A DNA stretch of 64,000 bases from Comamonadaceae bacterium (GTDB lineage: Bacteria > Pseudomonadota > Gammaproteobacteria > Burkholderiales > Burkholderiaceae_C), in the NCBI GenBank assembly GCA_009996515.1, contig JAACZV010000002.1, forward strand, positions 122,118-186,117, in the 5' to 3' direction. Both the position numbers and the translations under genes were made by a program. Position 1 is the stretch's first letter. Every line of letters begins with the position of its first letter. Shown here piece after piece: positions 33,299-41,642 of the stretch. The notes beneath the pieces are model-generated. The model ran no database searches, had not been told where the DNA came from, and was given only the letters and a program-made list of their open reading frames with translations.

Positions 33299-34600
33299 TC
33301 AAATTGACCGCCTCAGTGTATGCCATGAGGCCTCCAGCGAAGCGCGGTGCTCGGGTGCCGCGACCGCGATGAGGGCCCTGGCGCGCGCGTCCACGCCCAG
33401 GCCGCGCAGCGTGGCCACGCCGTGCTCGGTGACGACGTGGTCGATGTCGGTGCGGGCGATGCCTGTCAGTCGATGGTTGAGTTCGGGCACGATGCGCGAG
33501 CGCCGCTCGCGGCCGGCCATCGATGTGGCGGCGATGACGGCGCGCCCGCCCGCGCTGGCGCGGGCCCCGCGCACGAAGTCGACCAGGCCCCCGACGCCGC
33601 TGATCTGCCGGCCTCCGAGCGTCTCGCAGTTCACCTGTCCGAACAAATCAACCTCCAGCGCGGAGTTCACGGCGACGAGGCCGGGGATCGCGGCCAGCGT
33701 GGACTGGGCATGCGTGTACTCGACGCCGGCAAACCGCACCAGCTCGCCGTCGGCCACCAGCGCCTGCAGGGCCGAGCCGCCCAGAGCGACGCCGGTACAG
33801 ACCGGGGGGCGCGCGGCCGAGCGCGGGGCCAGAGCGCCCGCCGCGTGCAGCTGCACGAGGCCGTCCGAAACCATGCCGGCATGCAGGCGCAGGCCGCGGT
33901 GCCCCGACAGCGCGTCCAGCACGCAGGCCTGCAGCCGGCCCAGGCCGAACTGCAGCGTGTCGCCGTCGCGCACCAGGCCGGCGACGTTGCGCGCGACCGC
34001 GTCCAGCGCGCCGTCCTCGGGCTCGGGCGGCAGCGGCGGCAGCGCCACGGCCGCCTCGATCCAGGCGTCGATGCGCGCCACCGGCACCGCGGGGCCGTTG
34101 GTGCGCGGCAGCAGCGGGTTCACATGCGCCAGCACCACGGTCTCGGCCGTGCAGCCGGCCAGCGCCGCGGGCGTGAAATCGGCCGCCAGCGCGAGGCTGC
34201 ACTGACCGTTGGCGTCCGGCGGCGCCACCTGCAGCATCAGCACGTCGAAGCGGCCGGGCGTGCCCAGCTGCCGCACGATCTCGCTGTAATGCAGCGGCAG
34301 GTAGTCGACGGCGCCGCGCTCCCAGCCGGCGCGCAGGTCGCGCGACAGGAAGAAGGTCGTGGCGCGCGCCGCCGGATGCAGCGCGGTGGGGTCGAAGCGG
34401 TTCACGCCCGGGATCCACACGCCGCAGAACTCGACGCCATCGGCCGTTGCGGGCGATTCGGTCAGCCATTGCTGGAACAGCGGCGACTGGCCGGCGCAAC
34501 CCGGCCAGTAGACGCGGCAGCCGGGCTTCAGATGCTCGGCCAGCCGCTGCGGCGTGAGCTCCAGGGGCCGGGATGCGGCGCGTGAGGGCGGTGTTTTCAT
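33299..34600 (-). CDS. Acetyl-CoA hydrolase/transferase family protein
   Basis: 433 aa, class I CoA-transferase-like fold (4-hydroxybutyrate/acetate CoA-transferase type). E316 in AVNSALEVDLFGQVN is in the position of the catalytic glutamate that forms the enzyme-CoA thioester, and GVGGLVDFVRGA near residue 338 is the conserved glycine loop. It moves CoA from acetyl-CoA to another acid or hydrolyses acyl-CoA. It starts 29 bp from operator site 9, divergent from the PrpD operon, with the GntR gene immediately downstream. Confidence 0.88.
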   Translation of the reverse strand: MKTPPSRAASRPLELTPQRLAEHLKPGCRVYWPGCAGQSPLFQQWLTESPATADGVEFCGVWIPGVNRFDPTALHPAARATTFFLSRDLRAGWERGAVDYLPLHYSEIVRQLGTPGRFDVLMLQVAPPDANGQCSLALAADFTPAALAGCTAETVVLAHVNPLLPRTNGPAVPVARIDAWIEAAVALPPLPPEPEDGALDAVARNVAGLVRDGDTLQFGLGRLQACVLDALSGHRGLRLHAGMVSDGLVQLHAAGALAPRSAARPPVCTGVALGGSALQALVADGELVRFAGVEYTHAQSTLAAIPGLVAVNSALEVDLFGQVNCETLGGRQISGVGGLVDFVRGARASAGGRAVIAATSMAGRERRSRIVPELNHRLTGIARTDIDHVVTEHGVATLRGLGVDARARALIAVAAPEHRASLEASWHTLRRSI

Positions 34601-34629
34601 TGCGTGAGTAGAGATTCGACTTATATAAT
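34600..34629 (+). promoter_or_regulatory. Sigma70 promoter of the PrpD-PaaK-amidase operon
   Basis: TATAAT (34624-34629, exact -10) preceded at 18 bp by TTGCGT (34600-34605). Operator site 9 begins at the last base of the -10 box and covers the start site near 34636, a repressor-type arrangement. Confidence 0.75.
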
Positions 34630-34640
34630 TGTCCGTACAA
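34629..34640. promoter_or_regulatory. Operator site 9 (TTGTCCGTACAA)
   Basis: Exact consensus in the 71-bp divergent region between the acetyl-CoA hydrolase (and thus the GntR gene) and the first PrpD gene. Confidence 0.82.
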
Positions 34641-34671
34641 CTTTACACCGATCCGGGCCGAAGAAGACGCC

Positions 34672-36030
34672 ATGTCAAGCTCCCCGTCCCAGGCCGAGCC
34701 GCTGCTGATGCGGCTTGCCGAACTGGCGCACCAGGCCGGCGCCGAGGCTGCCTGGCAGCCGCGCGCCGCACTCCATCTGCTCGACTGGATGGGCTGCGCC
34801 GCATCCGGCGTGCACAGCGCCCAGGGGCAGGCCTTCGGTCGCTGGCTGCAGCAGCAGGGCGAGGGCGGGCGCCCCACGCTGGCCGGGCGGCGCAGCGATG
34901 CGGCGGCCGCAGCGGCCTATCACGGCGCGCTGGGCAGCGTGCTGGAGATGGACGACATCCACCGCAGCTCCATCCTGCATCCCGGGCCCGTCGTCATCCC
35001 GGCGGTGCTGGCGGCGGCCTCGCCGTCGACCCCCGGGGCGCGGCTGCTGGCGGGCATGCTGGCCGGTTACGAGGCGGTGATCCGCGTGGGCCGCGCGCTG
35101 GGCCCCTCGCATTACGGCTTCTGGCATTCGACGGCCACGGCCGGCTGCTTCGGCGCCGCGGCCGGCGCCGCTGTCGTGCTGGGGCTGGACGTGCCGACGA
35201 CGGCCCACGCGATGGCGCTGGCCGGCACGCGCGGCGGCGGGCTGTGGCAGGTGCGGCACGAGAGCAGCCTGGGCAAGAGCTGGCACATGGCCGGTGCGGC
35301 CCGCGATGGCGTGGCCGCGGCGCAGCTGGCGGCCAGCGGGCTGACCGGGCCGCTGGCCATCCTGGAGGGGCCGTCCGGCTGGTTCGCGGCCACCGCGCCG
35401 CAGGCCGATGCCGAGCTCGTGTGCGAAGCGCGCGGGCGTCCGTGGCTGGAAGACGTCAGCTTCAAGCCCTGGCCGGCCTGCCGCCATGCCCACCCGGCGA
35501 TGGATGCGCTGCGCGAAAGCCTGCGCGCCACGGCGCTGCATGCCGACGACGTGGCGGCCGTGCATGTGGACACCTACGATGATGCGCTGCGCTTCTGCGA
35601 CCGCCCGCTGCCGCGCGACGAGGCGCAGGCGCGCTTCTCGATCCAGCATGCGCTGGCCGCCTGGCTGCTGTGGGGCGAGCCGCGCTTCGAGCATTACGCG
35701 GCGGCGGCGATCGCCGATCCGGCGCTGGCGGCGCTGCGCGCCCGTGTCACGCTGGGCCGCGGCGCGGCGCAGCAGGCGCGCTACCCGGCGCATTACGGCG
35801 CGGCCGTGCGCGTCGAATGCCACGACGGCCGCGTGCTGGCCGCCGAGTTGCAGGACTGCTGGGGCGACCCGGCCCGCCCCATGCCCGAGGCCGCCGTGCG
35901 CGACAAGGCCGCGCGGCTGATGGCCCATGCCGGCTGGGTGCCGGCACGGACAGACGCGGCCCTCGCCGCCATCGAGGCATTGCCGCAGGCCGCCGACCTG
36001 GTGGCATTGGAAAGGACGCTGCAGCCATGA
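34672..36030 (+). CDS. MmgE/PrpD family protein (first of a tandem pair)
   Basis: 452 aa, 2-methylcitrate-dehydratase/immune-responsive-gene fold. It shows LHLLDWMGCAASG near residue 32, LEMDDIHRSSILHPGPVVIPA near residue 87 (the D-D-H-HPG active-site region), and FKPWPACRHAHPAMDAL near residue 264, equivalent to the K-x-YPxC-x4-H helix of PrpD. Known activities in the family include 2-methylcitrate dehydratase and cis-aconitate decarboxylase. First gene of a five-gene rightward operon. ATGA overlap with the second PrpD gene at 36027 suggests a heteromeric enzyme. Confidence 0.9.
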   Translation: MSSSPSQAEPLLMRLAELAHQAGAEAAWQPRAALHLLDWMGCAASGVHSAQGQAFGRWLQQQGEGGRPTLAGRRSDAAAAAAYHGALGSVLEMDDIHRSSILHPGPVVIPAVLAAASPSTPGARLLAGMLAGYEAVIRVGRALGPSHYGFWHSTATAGCFGAAAGAAVVLGLDVPTTAHAMALAGTRGGGLWQVRHESSLGKSWHMAGAARDGVAAAQLAASGLTGPLAILEGPSGWFAATAPQADAELVCEARGRPWLEDVSFKPWPACRHAHPAMDALRESLRATALHADDVAAVHVDTYDDALRFCDRPLPRDEAQARFSIQHALAAWLLWGEPRFEHYAAAAIADPALAALRARVTLGRGAAQQARYPAHYGAAVRVECHDGRVLAAELQDCWGDPARPMPEAAVRDKAARLMAHAGWVPARTDAALAAIEALPQAADLVALERTLQP

Positions 36031-37418
36031 CGCTGATGGACCGCCTGCTCGACCATGCCCAGGCGTCGAGCTTTGATCGCCTGCCGCCTGCCGCCGTGCA
36101 GGCCGCGCTGACCTTCATCACCGACAGCGTGGGCGTGGGCCTGGCCGGCAGCCGGCATGCGCGCGTGGCCCAGGTGCGCGCGGCAGCGCAGGGCTGGGGG
36201 CGCGGCGACGAGGCCCACGACTGGGTCAGCGGCGAGGCCTGGCCCGCGCCCACGGCGGCCATGCTCAACGCCTACCAGATTCACAACCAGGAGTTCGACT
36301 GCGTGCACGAGCGCGCCGTCGTGCATCCGCTGGCCACCATCCTGCCGGCCTTGCTGGCCCAGGCCGAACGCCAGGCGCGACGCGGCGCCCCGGTGAGCGG
36401 GCGCGACCTGATCGCCGCGCTGGCGCTGGCGGTGGATGCGGCCGCCACGCTGGGCTGTGCGCATGCCTCGCCCATGCGCTTCTTCCGGCCGGCCATGTGC
36501 GGCGCGCTGGGTGCGACGCTGGGCCTGGCCAAGCTGGCCGGCTGCAGCCGTGCGCAGATGGCCGACGCGCTGGGCATCGCCTACAGCCAGCTGGCCGGCA
36601 CCATGCAGGCCCACAGCGAGGGCTCGCCCATGCTGGCGCTGCAGGTGGGCCTGGCGTCGCGCGCCGCGGTCTGCGCGCTGGACCTCGCGCTGGCCGGCTT
36701 CAGCGGCCCGCACGATGTGCTGGAAGGGCCGTTCGGCTACTTCGAACTGTTCGATGCGCCGCTGGCGCCGCGCCGCGCGCAGGTGCAGGCCTGGTTCGAC
36801 GCGTTGGGCCGCGACTGGCGCATTGCCGAGCTCAGCCACAAGCCTTTTCCCACGGGCCGGGCGGCGCACGGTGCGCTGGACGGCGTCATCACGCTGCAGC
36901 GCGAGCACGGCTTCACAGCCGCCGACGTGGCCGGCGTGCAGCTGGCCGCGCCGCCGCTGGTGCTGCGGCTGGTGGGCCGGCCTGCCAAGGTGGGCATGGA
37001 CGTCAACTACGCCCGCCTGTGCCTGGGCTATCTGATCGCGACCTGGCTGCTGCAGGGCCGGCTGGGCCTGGCCGACTTCGACCGCGCCGCGCTGGACGAT
37101 CCCGAGCGCCTGGCGCTGGCCGGGCGCGTCAGCGTGGTGCCCAACGACTGCGCCGATCCCAATGCCCTGGCGCCCCAGCGCGTGGCGGTGCAGCTGCGCG
37201 ACGGCCGCCAGCTTGCCATCGACCTGCCTGCCGTGCTGGGCCATCCGCTGCGCCCGCTGTCGCCGCTGGCGCAGCGCGCCAAGTTCAACGCCTGCTGCGC
37301 CCATGCGGGCCTGGACGCCGAGGCCGCCCAGGCGCTGCACCAGGCCTGCCGCAGCCTGGCCGACTGTTCCGACGCCGCGACCCTCGTGCGGCGCATGCAT
37401 TCCCCGACTTCCCACTGA
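36027..37418 (+). CDS. MmgE/PrpD family protein (second of a tandem pair)
   Basis: 463 aa. The active-site segment NQEFDCVHERAVVHPLATILPA near residue 88 keeps D and H residues, and ELSHKPFPTGRAAHGALDGV near residue 270 replaces the usual KxYPxC-type motif with KPFPTG-A-H, the cysteine being absent. It is divergent from its tandem neighbour, so not a recent duplication. It is probably a dehydratase or decarboxylase subunit for a branched tricarboxylic or dicarboxylic intermediate. Confidence 0.9.
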   Translation: MTLMDRLLDHAQASSFDRLPPAAVQAALTFITDSVGVGLAGSRHARVAQVRAAAQGWGRGDEAHDWVSGEAWPAPTAAMLNAYQIHNQEFDCVHERAVVHPLATILPALLAQAERQARRGAPVSGRDLIAALALAVDAAATLGCAHASPMRFFRPAMCGALGATLGLAKLAGCSRAQMADALGIAYSQLAGTMQAHSEGSPMLALQVGLASRAAVCALDLALAGFSGPHDVLEGPFGYFELFDAPLAPRRAQVQAWFDALGRDWRIAELSHKPFPTGRAAHGALDGVITLQREHGFTAADVAGVQLAAPPLVLRLVGRPAKVGMDVNYARLCLGYLIATWLLQGRLGLADFDRAALDDPERLALAGRVSVVPNDCADPNALAPQRVAVQLRDGRQLAIDLPAVLGHPLRPLSPLAQRAKFNACCAHAGLDAEAAQALHQACRSLADCSDAATLVRRMHSPTSH

Positions 37419-37431
37419 ATCCGCGAATCCC

Positions 37432-38823
37432 ATGAGCCATCCGACTTACTACGAGTCCTTCGACGTCCGCGAGATCCTGGCGGACTACCCGCTGGGCGAT
37501 GCCTTCGACCCGCTTGCCAGGATCAGCCGCGACGAGCTGCGCGCGCTGCAGAACCGGCGCTTCATGAAGCTGGTGGCGCGCGCCTGGCAGATCCCGTTCT
37601 ATCAGCGGCTGTGGGGCGCCAAGGGCATCACGCCGGCCGACATCCGGAGCCTGGACGACATCGTCAAGCTGCCCAGCTTCGGCAAGCACGAGATCATGGA
37701 AAGCGTGGCGCTGCAGCCGCCGCTGGGCGACTTCCATGGTGCCGACGTGCCCGTCGACGGCCGGCACATCCCCATGATCCTGCACACCACCAGCGGCACC
37801 ACGGGCCGGCCGCAGCCGCTGCTGTTCAGCCCCAAGAGCCGCGAGATCCAGAGCCTGCTGCTGGCCCGCATCTACCGCATGCAAGGCCTGGCGCCGCGCG
37901 AGGTGGTGCACTCGGTCTACGGCCACGGCATGATCAACGGCGGCCACTATGTTCGCGAGGCGGTGCTGCACTACACCAACGCGCTGCTGATCACGCCGGG
38001 CACCGGCGTGGAGACGCCGTCGGTGCGCCAGGTCGAGCTGATGCGCGACTTCGGCGTCAACGTCGTCGTGGGCTTCGCGGACTACATCAAGCGCCTGGCC
38101 GACGTGGCCCGCCAGCAGGGCATAGAGCCGGGCCGTGACATCCCGGTCAAGCGCATCTGCGGCCACCTGGGTCGCGAGTCGCGCGAGACGCTGTCGGCCG
38201 CCTGGGGCGGTGCCGAGATGTTCGACTGGTACGGCGTGGGCGACACCGGCGCCGTGGCCGGTGAGGGCCCGGACCATGACGGCCTGTACCTGATGGAGGA
38301 CGCGCAGTACGTGGAGGTGGCGGATGTCGACACCGGGGTGCCGGTGGCCGACGGCGAGAAGGGCGACATGATCGTCACCTGCCTGTACAAGGACGACATC
38401 TACCCCATCATCCGCTTCAACACGCACGACGTGACGCAGGTGCTGACCACGCCGTCCAAGCTGGGCTGGACCTTCAAGCGCATTGCCGGCTTCCTGGGCC
38501 GCAGCGACAACATGGTCAAGATCCGCGGCATCAACGTCTTCCCGCAGGCCATGGGCCCGCTGTTCGAGGAGCGCGCCGACTTCGCCGGCGAGTTCCTGTG
38601 CACCGCGGTGCGCGACGCCACCGGCCGCGACGACCTCATCGTCTCCATCGAGACGCGAGGCCCTTGCGACGAGGTTGCCGCCCAGCCCTACAAGGACTTG
38701 CTCAAGCGCGCGCTGGGCGTGGAGATGCAGGTGCAGCTCGTCGAGCCGCGCGCGCTGGCCGCGCTGACCGGCATCGAGACGCGCCAGAAGCCCATCCGCC
38801 TGATCGACAAGCGCTTCGCCTGA
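37432..38823 (+). CDS. Phenylacetate-CoA ligase-like (PaaK family) adenylate-forming enzyme
   Basis: 463 aa, ANL-superfamily ligase of the PaaK branch. The P-loop is HTTSGTTGRPQPL near residue 117, the substrate/AMP region FDWYGVGDTGAVAGEG near residue 264, IRFNTHDVTQVL near residue 324 and LGRSDNMVKIRGINVFP near residue 357 (hinge and C-domain). It should adenylate an aryl or other carboxylate and form the CoA thioester. It follows two PrpD genes by 13 bp and precedes an amidase by 3 bp. Substrate not assignable. Confidence 0.9.
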   Translation: MSHPTYYESFDVREILADYPLGDAFDPLARISRDELRALQNRRFMKLVARAWQIPFYQRLWGAKGITPADIRSLDDIVKLPSFGKHEIMESVALQPPLGDFHGADVPVDGRHIPMILHTTSGTTGRPQPLLFSPKSREIQSLLLARIYRMQGLAPREVVHSVYGHGMINGGHYVREAVLHYTNALLITPGTGVETPSVRQVELMRDFGVNVVVGFADYIKRLADVARQQGIEPGRDIPVKRICGHLGRESRETLSAAWGGAEMFDWYGVGDTGAVAGEGPDHDGLYLMEDAQYVEVADVDTGVPVADGEKGDMIVTCLYKDDIYPIIRFNTHDVTQVLTTPSKLGWTFKRIAGFLGRSDNMVKIRGINVFPQAMGPLFEERADFAGEFLCTAVRDATGRDDLIVSIETRGPCDEVAAQPYKDLLKRALGVEMQVQLVEPRALAALTGIETRQKPIRLIDKRFA

Positions 38824-38826
38824 GCC

Positions 38827-40164
38827 ATGCCGAGTACCGATCTCCACCTCGGCGACCTGACCACCCAGAGCCAGGCGCTGGCGGCCGGGCGCGTCAGCAG
38901 CGTCGAGCTCACGCGGGCGCAGCTGGATGCCATCGCGGCCCGCCCGGCGCTCAACGCCTACCTGCACCTCGATGCCAAGGGCGCGCTGCGCGCCGCGGCC
39001 GCCAGCGATGCGCGCCGCGCGGCCGGCCTGGCGCTGGGGGCGCTGGACGGCCTGGCGCTGGCCGTCAAGGACAACATCGACGTGGCCGGCATGCCCACCA
39101 CGGCCGGCATGGCGACGCGGCGCGGCCGCGTCGCCGCGCAGGACGCCTTTGCCGTCGCGCGGCTGCGCGAGGCCGGCATGGTGGTGCTGGGCAAGCTCAA
39201 CATGCACGAGGCCGCGCTGGGCGCCACCAACGACAACCCGCACTACGGTCGCTGCGAGAACCCGCAGCGTGCCGGCTACACGCCGGGCGGCTCCAGCGGC
39301 GGCTCGGCCTGTGCCGTGGCCGCCGGTCTGTGCGCGCTGGCGCTGGGCAGCGACACCATGGGCTCGGTGCGCATCCCGGCGGCCTACTGCGGCGTGGTGG
39401 GCCTGAAGGCCAGCTACGGCCGCATTTCCACCGGCGGTAGCGTGGCCTGCAGCTACGCGCTGGACCACATCGGGCCGCTGACCCGTTCACGCCGCGACCT
39501 GGCGCTGGTCATGCCGGTGCTGGCGGCGTTCGATGCCGGCTGCGCCGACGCGCGCGACCTGGCCTCGCGCCCGGCGCTGGAGGCGCCACACTGGGTGGCG
39601 GCCGCGGACGTCGAGGCGCTGGGCGTCAGCCCCGCCGTCGCGGCGGCCTACCGCGGCGCGCTGCAGGCGCTGCGCGCACGCGGCGACGCGGTCTGCGAGA
39701 TCGCGCTGGCGGGCTACGACTTCGGCCGCGCCCGCCGCGCCGGGCTGCTGGTCGTCGAGGCCGACCTGCTGGTCGAGCATGCCGAGGACTGGCGCGCCTG
39801 CCCCGACCAGTTCTCCTCCGAGCTGACGCGTCTGCTGCGCTATGCCGACCGCCAGCCCGCCGCCGCCTACGCGGCCGCGATGCGAACCGTGGCCGCGGCC
39901 CACGTCGAGGTGGCGCGCTGGTTCGCGCATGGCGACGTGATGCTGCTGCCCACCACGCCGCAGCAGGCCTTCGCGTTCGGCGCGCCGGTGCCGGCCAACC
40001 AGGCCGACCTCACCAGCATCGCCAACATGGCCGGCGTGCCGGCGCTGTCGGTGCCGCTGCCGGTCGCCGCGGGCGAGCTGCCCGTGGGTCTGCAGCTGAT
40101 CGCGCCCGTGGGCGCCGAGGCGACGCTGCTGGCGGCCCGCCTGGACGGAGTCTGCGCGGCATGA
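38827..40164 (+). CDS. Amidase-signature hydrolase
   Basis: 445 aa amidase-signature enzyme with the Ser-cisSer-Lys triad: K81 in LAVKDNIDVAGMPTTAG, S156/S157 in GGSSGGSACAVAAG, and nucleophile S180 in GSDTMGSVRIPAAYCG (M replaces the usual G of DTGGS). It hydrolyses a carboxamide or similar. It shares ATGA with the CoA-transferase gene (40161-40164). Placed between a CoA ligase and a CoA-transferase it may release an acid from an amide intermediate, consistent with other amide-hydrolysing genes in the cluster. Confidence 0.9.
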   Translation: MPSTDLHLGDLTTQSQALAAGRVSSVELTRAQLDAIAARPALNAYLHLDAKGALRAAAASDARRAAGLALGALDGLALAVKDNIDVAGMPTTAGMATRRGRVAAQDAFAVARLREAGMVVLGKLNMHEAALGATNDNPHYGRCENPQRAGYTPGGSSGGSACAVAAGLCALALGSDTMGSVRIPAAYCGVVGLKASYGRISTGGSVACSYALDHIGPLTRSRRDLALVMPVLAAFDAGCADARDLASRPALEAPHWVAAADVEALGVSPAVAAAYRGALQALRARGDAVCEIALAGYDFGRARRAGLLVVEADLLVEHAEDWRACPDQFSSELTRLLRYADRQPAAAYAAAMRTVAAAHVEVARWFAHGDVMLLPTTPQQAFAFGAPVPANQADLTSIANMAGVPALSVPLPVAAGELPVGLQLIAPVGAEATLLAARLDGVCAA

Positions 40165-41321
40165 AGCTCGAAGGCATCAAGGTGCTGGACCTGTCCATGT
40201 TCCTGCCCGGCCCGCACCTGACGATGATGATGGCCGACCATGGCGCCGAGGTCGTCAAGATCGAGCCGCCGCAGGGCGAGCCGGTGCGCGAGGTGGGGCT
40301 GCGCCAGAACGGCCACAGCGTCTGGTTCCGCAACACCCACCGCAACAAGCGCTGCATCACGCTGAACCTGAAGACGGCCGAGGCGCGCGAGGTCTTCATG
40401 GCGCTGGCACGTGAGGCCGACGTCATCGTCGAGGCCTTCCGCCCCGGCGTCGTCGAGCGCCTGGGCATAGGCTACGCGGCGGTGAAGGCCGTCAATCCGC
40501 GCATCGTCTACTGCTCGATCTCGGCCTTCGGCCAGACCGGCCCGCTGGCGCACAAGCCGGCGCACGACCTGTCCGTGCAGGCCGAGGCGGGCCTGGTGTC
40601 GGTCAACCTCGGGCCGGACGACCAGCCGGCCATGCCGGGCGTGCCCTCGGCCGACCTGGCGGCGTCGCTGATGGCCTTGTCGGGCATCCTGATGGCGCTG
40701 CTGCGCCGCCAGCAGACGGGGCAGGGCGACTACCTGGACATCGCGATGTACGACGCGCTGCTGGCCTGGACGCCCAACGTCATGGGCCCGCCGTTCGCCG
40801 AGGACCGCGCGGCCGTCGTCAAGGACGAGCGCTCCTGGGGCGGCTCGTCGTTCTACGGCATCTACGCGACGGCCGACGGCCGCCACCTCACGCTGGGCGG
40901 CGGCGAGCACAAGTTCGTCGAGACGCTGCTGCACGCGCTGCAGCGGCCCGACCTGATCGCGGTGGCGCTGCAGCCGCCGGGGCCGGCCCACGAGCCGGTG
41001 CGCGCCTTCCTGCGCGAGGCCTTTGCGCAACGCTCCCTCGCCGACTGGTGCGAGTTCCTCGCGCCGCTGGACCTGGCCTGGGCGCCGGTGCGCGACCTGC
41101 ACGAGGCCATCCACAGCGAACACGCCGCGGCGCGCGGCATGCGGGTGGAGCAGCCCGACGGCCAGCCGCACCTGGGCCTGCCGATCAAGTTCGCCGCCGA
41201 GCCCGGGCGGCTGGACGGCCGGCTGGACGAGCGCGGCGGCTCCACCGACGCCGTGCTGGCCAAGGCCGGCTATGCGCCGGAGGCCATCGCCGCGCTGCGC
41301 GAGCGCGGTGCCGTCGGCTGA
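40161..41321 (+). CDS. CaiB/BaiF (class III) CoA-transferase
   Basis: 386 aa: KVLDLSMFLPGPHLTMMMAD start, RNKRCITLNLKTAEARE near residue 63, HDLSVQAEAGLVSV near residue 135, and MPGVPSADLAASLM near residue 156 with the conserved aspartate. Third CaiB-type transferase of the cluster and last gene of the PrpD operon; a good terminator follows 21 bp downstream. Donor and acceptor unknown. Confidence 0.92.
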   Translation: MKLEGIKVLDLSMFLPGPHLTMMMADHGAEVVKIEPPQGEPVREVGLRQNGHSVWFRNTHRNKRCITLNLKTAEAREVFMALAREADVIVEAFRPGVVERLGIGYAAVKAVNPRIVYCSISAFGQTGPLAHKPAHDLSVQAEAGLVSVNLGPDDQPAMPGVPSADLAASLMALSGILMALLRRQQTGQGDYLDIAMYDALLAWTPNVMGPPFAEDRAAVVKDERSWGGSSFYGIYATADGRHLTLGGGEHKFVETLLHALQRPDLIAVALQPPGPAHEPVRAFLREAFAQRSLADWCEFLAPLDLAWAPVRDLHEAIHSEHAAARGMRVEQPDGQPHLGLPIKFAAEPGRLDGRLDERGGSTDAVLAKAGYAPEAIAALRERGAVG

Positions 41322-41342
41322 GCCAGCCGCCCGCCGCCCCGC

Positions 41343-41370
41343 ATGCCGCCCCTGGGCGGCATTTTTCTTT
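41343..41370 (+). terminator. Rho-independent terminator of the PrpD operon
   Basis: ATGCCGCC (41343-41350), CCTG loop, GGCGGCAT (41355-41362), followed by TTTTCTTT. Closes the unit ending at 41321. Confidence 0.9.
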
Positions 41371-41396
41371 CCGACGCGCGATCCGCGCGTCCGCCG

Positions 41397-41420
41397 CGTT
41401 TCATGAACGCTATTGAAACG
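41397..41420. promoter_or_regulatory. Inverted repeat, candidate enhancer (UAS) for the sigma54 promoter
   Basis: CGTTTCA (41397-41403) and TGAAACG (41414-41420) form a 7-bp inverted repeat with 10-bp spacing; a further GTGAAAC half-site follows at 41435. It lies about 175 bp upstream of the -24/-12 promoter, the range used by sigma54 activators. The remaining part of the 41322-41642 gap contains only the terminator, operator 10 and the promoter. Confidence 0.5.
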
Positions 41421-41559
41421 TCGCCGGGTGTCGCGTGAAACATGCCCTCGCCATGGCGTGTGGCGGCGCGTCGGCCGATTCGGCGCCAGCGCGCCTATGG
41501 CTGCCCAAAAAGGTGGCAGATCGGTGCCGCCGTGCGGTCCGGCTTCGGTGCTTACCCTG

Positions 41560-41571
41560 ATGTCCGGACAA
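41560..41571. promoter_or_regulatory. Operator site 10 (ATGTCCGGACAA)
   Basis: One mismatch in the outer position; the core TGTCCGGACA is a perfect palindrome. It ends 13 bp before the -24 element of the sigma54 promoter. Confidence 0.72.
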
Positions 41572-41583
41572 ATTCGGAAATCC

Positions 41584-41598
41584 TGGCATATGTCTTGC
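41584..41598 (+). promoter_or_regulatory. Sigma54 (-24/-12) promoter of the redox operon
   Basis: TGGCATATGTCTTGC matches TGGCAYR-N4-TTGC with the GG and GC dinucleotides exactly 12 bp apart. It lies 45 bp upstream of the ATG at 41643. A PrpR-type sigma54 activator is encoded in the same cluster (25273-27186). Confidence 0.82.
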
Positions 41599-41642
41599 GC
41601 TGAAGGGCTCATTCAACCTTTTGCCGCGAGGACAAGACCGAC

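Noticed and set aside
33635-33646. CTGTCCGAACAA, an operator-like sequence
   Set aside because: It lies inside the acetyl-CoA hydrolase coding sequence where it encodes the conserved LFGQ next to the catalytic glutamate; no promoter nearby.
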